Below, in pieces: positions 28,046-40,596 of a stretch of 64,000 bases of DNA. Source of the DNA: Margaritifera margaritifera. Its lineage: Eukaryota > Mollusca > Bivalvia > Unionida > Margaritiferidae. The notes under the pieces are model-generated. The model made no database searches and was not told the DNA's origin. It was given only the letters and a program-made list of their open reading frames with translations. Positions within the stretch are counted from its first letter, which is position 1. Every line of letters starts with the position of its first letter. The translations under genes and the position numbers were made by a program. Location of the stretch: contig JAQPZY010001414.1 of assembly GCA_029931535.1 (NCBI GenBank), positions 202,001 to 266,000 on the forward strand. The letters run 5' to 3'.

Positions 28046-28410
28046 TCACTGCCACGTGTTTTTGGCATGCTATATGTATACCATCCTATCTAGTATCATA
28101 ACTATTGGTGAAGGGATGCATCTTGATAAGTACTATACTCTTATTACAAGAAGTAGGTCAATGTGATCTACATTTCTCGCTTCAGTGACTTCGTTTAAAT
28201 GTTTTAAGATAATAACATTCATTTTTGGGTGCGTTTTATGTTCGAATTCCTAAACTTTATAAGTGGATGTATCTCTTATAGTTGTACACCGTTATAATCA
28301 AAATATGTACATGTGACCTACATCGGATGCTTTATTGACATAGATTAAGTATTTGCATTTAACTCATGACCACATAAATTTGCCTACGCTATATTACAGC
28401 CATTTACGAC
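28046..28410 (+). repeat. Fourth dimer of the 21.2-22.1 kb repeat
   Basis: An A-type monomer (GGATGCATCTTGATAAGTAC near 28112) is followed by a B-type monomer (GGATGTATCTCTTATAG near 28263) with the AACTCATGACCACATAAA stretch. It directly follows the 3' end of LINE copy 1. Confidence 0.65.
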
Positions 28411-30667
28411 TAGTGCAGTTGCAAGTATGATTTAATATGTTTATTCAATGGTAAATTTTCCATCTGAATGACCCTCAGCAGGTTAATCCTGTATTATACA
28501 TGTGAATGAATATAGGAATTAGATGAGTAGACTGCCTGCATTTCATGTGAGACCTCAGCTGTTGTGGCTAATCAGATAATTACCGTTTCATACAATACAT
28601 TTCTAATAGTGGTTACACTCGACGCCACTCAAAGAACTATCTGAGCCTATAATTTTCATCCAGTAAAATATTGCTCCAATGAGTAGTAAAAACTTCAAGA
28701 GCAGAGTTTAGCAACACTGATTTTTAAAATACGATAAAAAGGAATGACAAAAAAAAATGTATGGCTTTAATAAACTCATGATAGTATCTCTGCTTTGATA
28801 TCATATAAAGTAATTGTTATGTCAGGTATACCCTGTTAGGCCTGACCAACATTCCATTGTCAAGATCACTTTTGTTTGAATTTTTTTCTGCATAATCATT
28901 CACGTTTGCAGTGGCTACTGGAGACTACCAACATTTTGTAGAAGTGAGCTGTGTAATCGGTTAACTACATTCTGGTTATATATTGCTTCCTCAGTCTTGG
29001 AGGGGTGAGATGCTGGGGACGTGGTACTCTAAGCTTCGTAGATAATATCGACTGTTGTTTAGTCATTCTAAACCAAACATATGCAAGTAATGTCTTTGAG
29101 AATAGAAATATAAAAGACTAAACCATTTACTTAATATATGCATTGTATATTACTCAGAAAATCGCTGATAATAGCCAAGTTCGAACTTACTACAATAGTG
29201 GGCAATACAGGCTGACCAAACTTCTAGTCTTCGTTTCAGTGTCTTTATCCGACTCCTTAAAGGTAATCTCTCAAAAGAATTATACATATTCTATAAGATT
29301 CTATCGTTTGAATGACCGATTTTGGTTACTTTTGTCTATCATCAAAATAATTTGTATCGTTAAACTATGTACCATAATGGCGGTTAGGGGGTAAGTCTGT
29401 ATTTGTTATATGCGTGGAGAATGCTTTTTCTGTCTTTATGTTATGTATAAGTTATTAGACGTCCACTGGGAAAACGAACAGATGACAAACGTTTTGTACG
29501 TATTTGATATACTGACAGACAAAAAGTACACACACACTGCATAAAAAATTGTCCAAACCGGATCTGATAATAGGCATATTTTTCTGTCTTGGAAAGAAAC
29601 CGATTTATTTATTAATTAATAATTTTATTTAATTATTTATTTATTTTGTTTCTTAGTATTTGTATATATTTATTTATTATTACTAATATTTCGTGTGGAA
29701 TAAAAAAAAAAAAAAAAACCTGGGTTTACATATGTATTTTGTATGTACTTAATTCTAGCCTTAGACGAAAATAGTATAGACTGTCTTTGTTTATATGGGT
29801 GTTGTACACACCTATACAATATGCTTCTGTAACTATTAATATTTTTTTATCCAAACATTAATCGGAAAGTAATAAAATAGTGGAAATTAGAAGTATGACG
29901 ATGAGATTTTTAAAATGGGTGTTTGGTATTACCCTTATGCTATCCGAAAGTATGCGTGTTATTAGTTGGAATCCACCACACGTTGGTCTGAATTATACTC
30001 CCCTGGTCGGACTTAGTCATGTGTTGCGGATGGAATTATCCATTTCTTTGCGGTCGAAATTACCCCCAAAAGATTTTGTTTACTACAATCTTATTTTCAG
30101 TCGCTGTTTATTGTCTGTGACCAATATTTGTGATCTCGTGTCAATGATGGTGCTAAGCAAAGTCACCTTGGGTCCGCTAATGTGAGCCCGAATATGGTGG
30201 TGGTGGTAGTCGGTGGGTGGGTAAGGGAAGTGTCCCAACAAAGCTGTCTGAGTAAGACCTATTTATCCTATCGTTAGTACTGAATCAAATTGAAAGTAGT
30301 GGAGTTTCTAGTAGTTTATCAGTTTTAGTTCTTGTTTTATTCGTAATCAGTCGAGCGGAGGCAACAACAATATCTCGTCTTAAACTGATACCGAATATCT
30401 AGCCTAGACAACAATGTGACCGCCCAGTGTACACAATATTAAGACTTTTGGTTATTGTATAGCAGTTTATCAAAAACTCTCAGCAACTTGCCGGAAAAGG
30501 AAAGCGTGGCTGTAAGTTAACATTGAGACCAATGGGACAGTCTTAACTGAGCATCAATTGGGTCCTTCCAGGTCGTGCATTACACTGAGATGAAAAGCAG
30601 GTCGTGTTGAGCTTGTTACAGTGTTCAGGTTAAGGAGGGAACCTGGAGATGGTATTTCTTTCTTCAG
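28411..30667. other. Presumed 5' region of the TNF-like gene
   Basis: The N-terminal cytoplasmic exon and promoter of the downstream TNF-like ligand should lie here or further upstream, but I could not identify them. A candidate ATG followed by a GTAAGT donor at 29377-29394 has an incompatible phase. Frames at 29143-29394 and 29880-30185 show no convincing homology. Confidence 0.4.
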
Positions 30668-30907
30668 TGCGTTCTTTTTATTGTATTGGTTATCGCGCTG
30701 TCATTGACATTGCGATACTGGAAATACGCAACACCATCCAACTCATCTGCTCAAATTCAAAACCTTCAGCAATTTTGCTTCCAGTGTCAACACGTGTCAG
30801 TGCATCCTATTGACGATGAGGACCTGCTTAGAGACTTTGAGAAAAACACTGATGGCGAAAAATGCTGTACCAAAGACAGTTTACAAGTGAAGCGTTTCGT
30901 ACATCAG
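30668..30907 (+). CDS. TNF-superfamily ligand, exon with transmembrane anchor and stalk
   Basis: An internal exon opened by a pyrimidine-rich TTCTTTCTTCAG acceptor and closed by CAG|GTATTC, phase 0 at both ends, 80 codons. It begins with a hydrophobic segment of about 15 residues (CVLFIVLVIALSLTL), ended by basic and aromatic RYWKY. This fits the signal anchor of a type II membrane protein. The following stalk has an acidic stretch (PIDDEDLLRDFEKN), a C-x2-C pair and a CC pair (GEKCC). A CC pair near this place is, as I recall, common in molluscan TNF ligands. With no start codon in frame, the cytoplasmic N-terminus must come from an unidentified upstream exon. Confidence 0.75.
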
Positions 30908-32943
30908 GTATTCTAATATTTTTACTCTCCCCTTTTCGTCTCTCTCTCTCTCTGTCTCTGTCTATCTGTCTGTACGTGTGTGCATGTGGAAAAGTCAATG
31001 CACATTTGCATTTGTTATATTTACAGAGAAACTATCAATCCGTTTCCATAAGACTCCTTGTGCTTTTGGTATGATATGTCTTGTTTTGACAGATTAGTAT
31101 CTAATAGATAGATACATGCCTATATGTAGATTTCTCAATGTTTTGTACAAACGAAGGCAAATGCTATATATTAAAACAAATACTACGTTTTAAATACATT
31201 TATTCACTGATAAATGAACTACCGTGTAATTTCCATGTGTATCTTATTATTTAAAAATATGAAAAGATTCAGCCAATTGGTCATTCTATTAATAGTGGTA
31301 TGTTTAAAACACATGTTGTTTTAAAGACTGTATCTTTTATGTTGGATTAATCAATAAATTCGTTAAATAGGTTGATCAATGCTAAACTGCTATTCAGCAG
31401 GTATCTCGTAATTAGGCGTAACCTTTGCTTGGGAACCAAGCAAACATAGTTCTGCTGTTTGACAGTACCTGTAAGTATCATCCTCCTATTACTATCGACA
31501 CTGTTCCGTAGCAAATCAACACTGCTCTTCACGGATTATCTAGTTTATAAGGAAAATAAAATACAAATATGAATTTGATTTAGTGATCATGTATTTTATT
31601 TTAATAACTCTATACAGAGTATATGTTCTCACGTGTATAAGCTAGGCATTTTTAGCAATATTATACATACAGAAAAGCTGTAAACCCTATTTTGAAGATT
31701 TTATGTCTTGTTATCATAAAATATGTTGTGACAGACTCTTTATGTGTCATTAAATCTGAGTAGAATTACAATTTACCATTTATACTCAAAAAAAGAGACT
31801 TTTTGAATGGCTACCAAGCATGGACTTGAAACGTACAATCTGAATACTGGAGAAAAAGTCATCGCAGAATACACAGAACATGTTTTCTGCCTCTGCTTTG
31901 ATTCAATGTTACAGACAAAAATATTGTGAATCTTAGCTTATACCTACCATTCTAAATAAATACCCGTGTGTGATGTGTTCCATGTTGCATCATAGCACCA
32001 AACAATCTATTTTTATGTCTCTTTACGATCGATAGTGAGTAGAAGGACTTTATACAAAGAGCTTTGCTCAAAATGTTCATTCACTGAACACAGAATAAAG
32101 ACTTCTGTCAAAACGTCGACGATAACAAACTATGAACTCTGATTTTATATTTGCACTCAAAACTCAGCAATAGTTCTGTATAATTTCTGCACGGTCTGTC
32201 CGTAAATTAGATCTCTAATGACTTTGTATACCTGACCACAATCGATATTACAAAGAAACGTATAAAACATCAGATTAATTTTATTTGCTTTCCAGGTAAG
32301 TTCGTATCAAATAATGCTCATTAGTCCAATGTTCATGGGTTGCACTGCTCGTGACGGATCAAAAATATGTAACATTATTTTCTATTTTTAATTTTTCCAA
32401 AAAGAAAAGAAAAAATATAGTGATAAAACTCTGAGCAATTCTTTGTATCTACAAAGATGACAACGCATGAGTACTTGCATTTTTGAAACCATAGGTAGAA
32501 ATAGGGCAACTCCTTGAACAGAGGAAAATAATCGCAAGCTTAAAGGAAAGAACATGTCTGTACATTTTCTTTCAAGATGGAAATGCAGATAAATGAAGAA
32601 GAAAGAAAACGAACATAATGTTGAGACCAATATCCTATCATAAGCTTGCGCTGTTTGCTTTAATTCAAAACATTCAAGAACAAACCATAGATACATGTAT
32701 TACTGCCCCTTTACTTGACCTTATACTCTAAATTGGGGTAAATTGACATTCAATACTAAAGATGTTTTGTTCAATGAAATAGTATTGAAACTATTTAAAG
32801 CTTGTTAAACTTATAAAAATATATTTTGTTGAATTTTATATCATTTCAAATAGTATATTTAATTCTTTAAGTCATTAAAAGATAGTTAACAACACACACT
32901 CTCTCTCTCTCTCTCTCTCTCATTCTATCTCTCTATCTTGCAG

Positions 32944-32980
32944 TTTCTGGAGAGAAAGCACCGACTTTCTAGGGCCACTG
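32944..32980 (+). CDS. TNF-superfamily ligand, 37-nt micro-exon with dibasic site
   Basis: Bounded by CTTGCAG and GTAAGA, entering in phase 0 and leaving in phase 1, so it cannot be skipped without a frameshift. It encodes a basic peptide ending ERKHRLSRAT, with two overlapping R-x-x-R motifs. These would suit furin-type shedding of the extracellular TNF domain, which is known for several TNF ligands. Shedding here is an inference. A CT microsatellite (32899-32921) supplies much of the polypyrimidine tract. Confidence 0.75.
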
Positions 32981-33295
32981 GTAAGATATTAATATTAAGA
33001 TACTTAAAAAAGCATGATGTAGCATGTTTGAAGTACAGTATTATGTTTGTGTCCTTATTCTGCGCCATAATCATACTCATTTTAATGTTTATTTTTATTT
33101 TATAAGGCCCTTTATCTTATGTTCTTTTAAATACAAATTAGCTTCAAATCACTATCATTATTGTATATATAGATATACAATCATCGTCGTCGTCATCATC
33201 ATCGTCGTCGTCATAATCATCATTGTCTTCACCGTCTTCTACTTCTTTTTCTGTTCAATCCAGGTAATTTTCTGAAGATTTTCTTCAAATTACAG

Positions 33296-33382
33296 AGGGA
33301 ATAACTATCCTAAATTGTCCACATTATGAAAATGTGAAGAAACCGGCTGGTAGAGTCGTAGGCGCAGACCTTGGTCAGACAG
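33296..33382 (+). CDS. TNF-superfamily ligand, exon entering the TNF homology domain
   Basis: The acceptor is AAATTACAG and the donor AG|GTATG. It is 87 nt and phase 1 to phase 1, which matches both neighbours. It encodes a linker and then KPAGRVVGADLGQT, which resembles the start of a TNF homology domain: the first beta strand, often K-P-x-A-H-L-x-G in vertebrate ligands. A trinucleotide TCA/TCG/CGT-rich tract precedes it in the intron. Confidence 0.75.
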
Positions 33383-33899
33383 GTATGTTGTTTTCGTTCA
33401 TATACAACAATATTTCAATAAAATGTAGCTAAAATTCGATGGAAAACTATTTTACGTGGAATATGATTAGCGTTTATATTTGTTTTCTTTAATGGTACCA
33501 ATCAATCTTTTTATGTGACCACCATTAAAGCTGTATGATTATGCAAAATAGGTGCTTATATATGTCGGCTTCTATCCAGTTTCCACGGTTGATGGTCACG
33601 AGAGCCATTTGATGATAGGACTACAAGATACGGCGCAACAAATTGCTCCTTGTTTGTAAGATCCACGTTTCTTGCTTGTATGAATTCTCTAATCTGAATC
33701 CACTTAATGCTGGATTTCCAAAATGCACCGGGCACTGGAGAATAGAGACATTGAGAAAACGGAATGAGGATACTTTTTTGTAAGTTTGATTCTGATAATA
33801 AAGACATCTACTGAATCCCTTAAAAATTAATAAAGAGTAGCAGTGTAAAAAGTGCATGTAAAAGAAATAAGCAGGCAACATACACGCACATACGCACGC

Positions 33900-33907
<8 letters not shown>

Positions 33908-33957
<50 letters not shown>
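33908..33957. repeat. (TA)n microsatellite in TNF intron
   Basis: TA run of about 50 bp in the last intron of the TNF-like gene. Confidence 0.97.
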
Positions 33958-33959
<2 letters not shown>

Positions 33960-34200
33960 AATATCTACTTATATATTCTTTTTCGTAATCCGAGTGGCAA
34001 CGAGTGTCAGATAGTAAATCGGATGGGATCAAAGCGCAATAATGTCATCATATGTGACCTAACATGATACTTTTTTAACATCACATTTTTTAAATTTTGT
34101 TTGCATCCATTCAGGTAATGGAATAGCGTTGTATGCAACTTCTGAGATAAACGTGCTACTTTAATTTTCTTTACTGAGTCTTCTTCTTCTGCATCCTTTG

Positions 34201-34202
<2 letters not shown>

Positions 34203-34278
<76 letters not shown>
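34203..34278. repeat. (TA)n microsatellite in TNF intron
   Basis: TA run of about 76 bp in the same intron, 245 bp from the previous one. Confidence 0.97.
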
Positions 34279-34282
<4 letters not shown>

Positions 34283-35194
34283 GAACCGTCATGGAATTCG
34301 TAATATTCACGTATATCAAGGTCAGTGATATTCGGAACCAGTCCTCTCGTTTGAGGAAGACTAAAACTGATATAATATACCATAGCATCCTTAAAAAATA
34401 TAAAAATATGTGGGTGGTTTTTTTAAAAGGTTTTTGTTGGGTGGATTGGGGTGGGGTGGGGTGGGGTGGAGAAGGGGCTAAACTGCAAACCGTATTGTTT
34501 CTAAAGTATTAAAACATAGTCATTATATTACTCGTGGAACGTCATTCATTAGTAAGTTCTAGCAATTGTGTGATATCGTCAGATCAACTAAAAATTAACT
34601 GGTCAAATTTAATACAAACTTATAAGCTAGTGTTAACTCCCAAAATAAAGACACGGATATGTTTGTGTACGATTTTCGACACAATACGTATAGAACTATT
34701 AAATTGGTCAGCAAACACGGAGCTAGTCAAGAAGACTTTGGCTGCAATACTCAGGGAAATCAGTCTTAGGTGTGGATTGAATAGTAGTATATTTATATAC
34801 TTTGCATGAAATGAATGAATAATTGATTTTGTTGAAAGTATTCTGATTAGATTGTAAAAAATAGTTACTGCACTTAACGAACTGTATAAGTTTGGGACTA
34901 GAGTTATCTAGCATAATCTCAGGAAAAAGAAATAAGTTAATTTTTTTTATTCTCGTCCATAAATTGTTTGTATCCACTATATCACTATAACAATAGATCA
35001 CGATTAAATTCAAAAATCTATTTAGTTCTGGACAGCGATTACCGAAGACAGAGAGCTTGAGGTCTAAAGATTCGAAAGAATGCATGATGAATCATGCTAT
35101 TTATAAAGTACTACTGAAATGCTATTTAAAATTCCATCAAAGGTATAGTTCTTCTCGAGCTTACGTTTTCATTAGATTGTTTCTCGCATTGCAG

Positions 35195-35610
35195 ACACTG
35201 AGGACAATGAGAGACAAGTTCTTCGATGGTTAAATACGAAAGAGGGTTCCTACCAAAAGTCAGGAGTAATGTTTACCGATGGGCAACTTGAAATCACCGT
35301 ACCTGGGTATTACTGGTTCAATAGTCGTGTTACTTTCCGGGACACAAACACCACTTTCGCGCAAGATCATTTTGCTTTTTTCCACGCTATCTTCAGGCGG
35401 TCGGCTGAGTATCCGTTACGAGAGGATCTGAAATTGGTACAGGCCGGACAAACTCGATGCAAGCTCCAATCCGGATTTACATATCGCAGTAGTTTCATTG
35501 GCGATATCGCTTATTTCAAGCGTGGCGAGAGGGTAATTGTTAGGGTTTCTCACCCAGATATGGTGTCACGGACTCCGTACGATTCATTTCTTGAAGTACG
35601 TCTATATTGA
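35195..35610 (+). CDS. TNF-superfamily ligand, terminal exon with TNF homology domain
   Basis: A secreted or membrane-bound cytokine of the TNF superfamily, expected to trimerise and bind TNF-receptor-type receptors. The exon starts after TTGCAG in phase 1 and runs to a TGA at 35608, encoding about 138 residues. In order it shows VLRWLN near the start (tryptophan typical of strand A'), GVMFTDGQLEITVPGYYWF (the family's G-x-L-x-V-x2-x-G-x-Y-x-v signature), a strand region FFHAIFRR, a conserved-looking C in TRCKLQSG, then IAYFKRGERVIVRVSHP (the L-x-x-G-D-x-V-x-V pattern) and a C-terminal SFLEVRLY where family members end in an F-G-x-F-x-L-like strand. The splice phases of all four exons agree. 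The subfamily is not assignable. No polyadenylation signal is obvious before the MITE that starts about 190 bp downstream. Confidence 0.9.
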
Positions 35611-35796
35611 ATCTATATTCCGACATAATTAAGGTTAAATCTTCACATACGTAAGGCCAAGGATAGACTATAAAAGCGATCGGGTTACTCTTGGCTTTAG
35701 CCTGAATTTACCTATCGAGAAAGGTCACTATATATTGAGATCTGATTGACTGTTAGGAATTGGAAACTTTCTGATACAGTGATTGGCCTGTTAGAC

Positions 35797-36705
35797 TTTA
35801 TTTGCTTCTGTTTGGTCATTTCGTCATGTATTTTGGACATATGACTTTATATGAGCACATCAGAAACTACACATTGAAATTCATTGTAAGTATATGTACT
35901 TAGATTACATTACTGTCATTACAGTTCGGTAAGCATATGTAATCAACTGCCACTAAAAAAAGCAGTTAACAAAGTGCAAAAAATTCACATTCAGCTTCGA
36001 AACAACCCCTTAAATACACAGTTGTAAAATTGAGATTACTCACCTGTAACACCAGTGACCACCATTCGGAACTGCCTCGGTTATTTCTGCAAGACTAAAT
36101 TATGCCGGCGCAGTAATTTACAGAAAAATCATACGTTTTATTTGCCAGGAATTTCTCCGCCAAAAATAAATCCTAATCTATGAGCACTAATTTGGTTATT
36201 TCTGTGATTGGATTGACTGTAGAATTAACCGAGATGTTACGAATGAAACAAATAGTTCTATCATTCGTAACTTCTCGGTCAATCCTTGTTTGGTAAATAG
36301 CCAAAGTGGTCCGAATGGGAACCATCGACATATATTCGAAGTATGATTCGTAACATTGACCTCGAAGCTGCGAATGGGGTGTCCACAATGATTTGAATCG
36401 ATGACACTATGGCGTAAATTCATGTGTGCATGTGGTGTTGTGTACTTGACAAGGATTGTTGCAAATTTCTTTTGAAAGGTTTTGGATCACAAGAAGTTAC
36501 GTTGACAACACACGGAAATTGATACCCACGAAAATAAATGAATTCACAGTAATCAATATGTTTACCTATTTACAATTACAATAATTAATATAGGTAACCC
36601 TGTCAGTTACAACTGATATCTATGTGTAGTTTCTGATGTGCTCTTTTGAAGTCATATAGGTTGAGGACATGGTGTAATGACCAAAACTGGCACATAAGCC
36701 TTGAG
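35797..36705. mobile_element. MITE-like element, copy 2
   Basis: The arms are inverted complements. The left arm has CATATGACTTTATATGAGC then ACATCAGAAACTACACAT (about 35838-35875). The right arm has ATGTGTAGTTTCTGATGTGC then TCTTTTGAAGTCATATAGG (about 36622-36661), an 18-20 nt perfect core inside a longer imperfect arm. The arms end with TTTGGTCATT and AATGACCAAAA. The centre shares CACCTGTAACACCAGTGACC-like sequence with copy 1 (about 1240-1260). A second inverted pair sits inside the core near 36220-36290 (ACGAATGA and TCATTCGT around CTCGGT). No coding sequence is present. Confidence 0.7.
36515..36558 (+). repeat. 44-bp exact repeat, copy 1
   Basis: A 44-bp block containing TTGATACCCACGAAAATAAA is identical to 37166-37209. 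This copy lies inside MITE copy 2. Confidence 0.9.
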
Positions 36706-37165
36706 CTGAACAGAACAGGGAGGCTAAATAGACTACTTAATCACTATACAGTATGGTTGGCTAGTAGATGCCTATTTTATTCACAACTTGCTTGACGCGG
36801 TAAGGGTACTTATTCCCACCTATTCCATCAACCACAGTCCATGACTGAGTCTTTAGTTTGTGACCTCTGTGGAAAGTTTAATTAAGTCAAAACTATTACA
36901 TTTTTATTTCTACTGTAATGAGTTGAAGCGCAAATTGTTCTTTCATACATGTTTAACAAGACTCCATTTTTTTTCCTTCTTCTTATCCATATGAAATGTA
37001 CATAAATACCTTGGATTCGCTATATTTAATTAATTTCCTGGACGGAACAAACCACGAACATAAAGATCCAACTAATATTGATCCTTTTTTTGTGGAAACA
37101 GTAGTATTCCCTTCCTACTTCACGACTTTAAGTACCGACACAAATTTTTTTAAAAACAAAACACT

Positions 37166-37209
37166 GAAATTGATACCCACGAAAATAAATGAATTCACAG
37201 TAATCAATA
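37166..37209 (+). repeat. 44-bp exact repeat, copy 2
   Basis: Identical to 36515-36558 but outside the MITE. It is probably a fragment of a related element, because the flanks do not match beyond a few bases. Confidence 0.9.
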
Positions 37210-37947
37210 ATACTACTGTTATTAATTAGTGTACGTACTATTTTTGCAACTACATTAACATATTTTTCTTCTAAGCGCATTGAATAACAAGTGGGAAAAA
37301 ATATTACAGAAGTGTCTCATATTACTTCATAAATATTACTATTCAACAAGACGATACATACTGATGATGGTACATGTAGCTATACTACATTCATACAAAA
37401 TGGGGCCTACATACTGAGTGTTTCATAGTGGGTGTTTGATGTCTTGTTCATTTAGAACCCCCAAACAATCATAACAAGTAACTAAAATTTTGAAAAGAGA
37501 GGGGACTATAAATTCCTAAAGGGTCTATAAACGGTCTATTCTTACCACATCAAAAAATCATATTACCATCATTTGTGTACCTGCAACGACAACTTATTGG
37601 TTTAGATTCCAAATTCCCGTGTTTCTAAAATCTTTTCACAAATCTTGAAACCGTTGTTTGATTTATTCCCCTCATTTCACAGGCTGACCACATGTACATT
37701 TCTTTCCTGCATTATGCCGATTTTGAAGTTGCCGATACGCGGACGTATTATCTTTGACTGCAGACCTTTTCCATCGTCGAAGTACGTTGCGAACATTATT
37801 ATTTATTTTGAAATCCTGTATCTAAAGCTTTTCTTTTCTACTGTCGTTGACAATGGTGTCTCCTTGTTGGCTTTTAATATACTGTTTCATTTTATCTTTC
37901 TCAGCGAATTTACCTTCTTATAAACAAACTTCTGATGAAAGAGACAA

Positions 37948-37951
<4 letters not shown>

Positions 37952-37999
<48 letters not shown>
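37952..37999. repeat. (TA)n microsatellite
   Basis: TA run of about 48 bp. Confidence 0.97.
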
Positions 38000-38001
<2 letters not shown>

Positions 38002-40555
38002 GAATGGCTATATATATATTCCTGCTTTCACACGCTTTATTGTATATAGCATACAGATACATTATTTGAAAAACCATAAAGAAATACTTTTATTTGAAAG
38101 AAAAGATACATATCAAATCAAAATACAATATCATTTATTTCGTAATATTAGATTAACTTGAAGCAGCACTGCATACCATTTTCCCAATGAGAGCAATTAA
38201 GGCAAATGTAAACATATAATTGGACAATTAATAATTTCAATAATTAGACTATTATCATTATTTCACCTCTGATTTGTATTTGAACATCGATGCACACTTT
38301 TTATGTAATATTTATATAAATTGCTTGAACACTTATTGTACTTTTTTACAATATTTAGAGTTTTATTTACTTTGTACAATATTTAGAGTTTTATTTGATG
38401 GTTTTTATATTTGTGAACGTGACCTTATATTCATTCATAAACGCAATTTTTAATTAATTAGAAACTAACCTGTATGAGCTTTCCGTGTCTCCATCTGTGT
38501 ATTCGCCTAATGCGAGATTTCAATAATTTCAAATTATCTGTTCGTGTTACTAAAGTCTTTCATTGTATTGGTACTAAAATATCACTCGTCAGAAAGATCC
38601 TTATAATCGCAATTGCCTAAAGAATCTTCTCCATCTTTTTTGTGATAGTCTTATAAATAAAACCATGTTTATTAGACTTGCTTAACGCCATGAAACAGCA
38701 GTAACTTAGTTCCTTTACTTTTGCCTAAAATGGTGAAAAGAAGAAAAAAAAGCATCTGGCGGGCCCGATTTCCTAATCAAATATGTATATACGTTTAGAC
38801 TAATCTGATTAACAATTAATAACATATTCATTTTATTGTTTGTTATTTGATGAAACATTCTTTTTCCCTATTTGTGATTAACCGGTTTATATAAATCCTT
38901 GAAGAATTTTAAAGATTTCTATGCGAAGTGAAAATTGGTATCTATTTACTCTCCTTTTCTAAGTGTAGGGTGCATTTTTACTCCGCTATATCAGCGTTAA
39001 GAGCAAATTTTGTGTCATCCGGAAAGTAAAAACTTAGATGTTAATTTTTAAATTACAGCCATATCACTTATTAACATAACCAGTTTAATTATCATATATA
39101 TTCTTATATTTTGCCAGCATTTTATATTGGCTGCAACAAGTCAATTGACACATTTTGTAAACTCATTCCAACACGTGCTTGAACAAATTGTTTGTGCGTT
39201 ATAGTACGCCCATTGTTGTTTGAGTTATACCTAACTGCAGTCTCTCACATACACGTTCTGGAAACAAACTTTGACTTTTTGCGTCTTCACATCACGTTTT
39301 TAAACCTTGAAGATACGTTGCGTTCAAATATTTCATAGTCTGCACGTCTAGCTTAATGCGGTTGATTCAACAAAATTTTTAACATATTTCAATAATGCAA
39401 AATATAAAGATAGCGCTGATGTGAAGATACGAGGAAAATTCGTAATACAGACATAATACAGACCCATTTCGCGGTGTTTACGTAAAGAAAATTTTTATTT
39501 AAGAAATAAATGCTTGCAAAATATGCACTTTTACATTTTTTGAACAATTTGTTCCGTAATTTACTTAGAAAAAGACCCAGATATCTATATATGAACGTCA
39601 AAAGGTATCCCTGCGTTAGAGCAATTGATGATGAAATTATAATCTAAAACTATTTGCCAGAGGTCCATGTAGTATAGTTTCTAGACAAAAGTGGATTATG
39701 AGGTGAAAATACAAAAGAAATTGGATTGCTTGCCTAGTTTTAACATATACATAGTTAAGACACATACGTGAGCTTTTCATTTAATTAAATGTTTATTGTT
39801 TTTTTTTTATAGAGATTATAAGGCATTATAATAACTGAATTATATGATTTGAGCACGTATATTTCTAACTCACTAATTCTGGGCAACTAAAATTTTAACA
39901 AATTTATCGTGTTTTCATGAAATATGATATATGACAAAACATTAAACATGGGAATGCGGTCATAAAAATCTAAAAGCGATCTCAGACAAATACAGACAAT
40001 GTACCTACATGACGAACATCAATGACAATGATGCGAAAGCACTTGAAGGCATAAAGTATGATTGTATTACTGATTTTCTGTTAAACAAAAACAAAAACAA
40101 AAAAATTATATTTTTGATTGCATATTTGTTTCTTGTTACAAAATATATATGTTATTGATTGCATATTATTTACCTGTTGAAAGAACAAGAATATGTTGTT
40201 GATCTCATATTATTTAACAATAAAAGCTTTTTACATTTTAAAAAGCTATTCCGATTTCTTTTTAACCCACTAACATAACAACGACTGTATGCATGTTAGT
40301 ATGTTTTATTTTCTTCTTTTTTTGTCGTTTTTTTTTAGAAGTATGTTCACCAAAATTCTAGAATTAGATAAGTTAAATTTTCCCCAAATTTCTGGCAAAG
40401 CATGCTATTCTTTAACGTTTTCCGTAAAGGATTTAATTATCTTACGTTAACCTTCAAACGTATAAAGTGACCCCCGACAAGTATAATAGACTCATTATTA
40501 TTTCTATATTGAATGTGCACATCGCTGCACATATATTGCAACTACTTATTTTCAG

Positions 40556-40557
<2 letters not shown>

Positions 40558-40592
<35 letters not shown>
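40558..40592. repeat. (CT)n microsatellite
   Basis: CT run of about 35 bp. Confidence 0.97.

Positions 40593-40596
<4 letters not shown>

Noticed and set aside
29377..29394. ATG followed by a GTAAGT donor as first exon of the TNF ligand
   Set aside because: Its phase does not fit the exon starting at 30668 and it would give a very short cytoplasmic part.
29880..30185. 101-codon frame upstream of the TNF exons
   Set aside because: No similarity to TNF ligands, no signal anchor in the right place and no donor site in a compatible phase.
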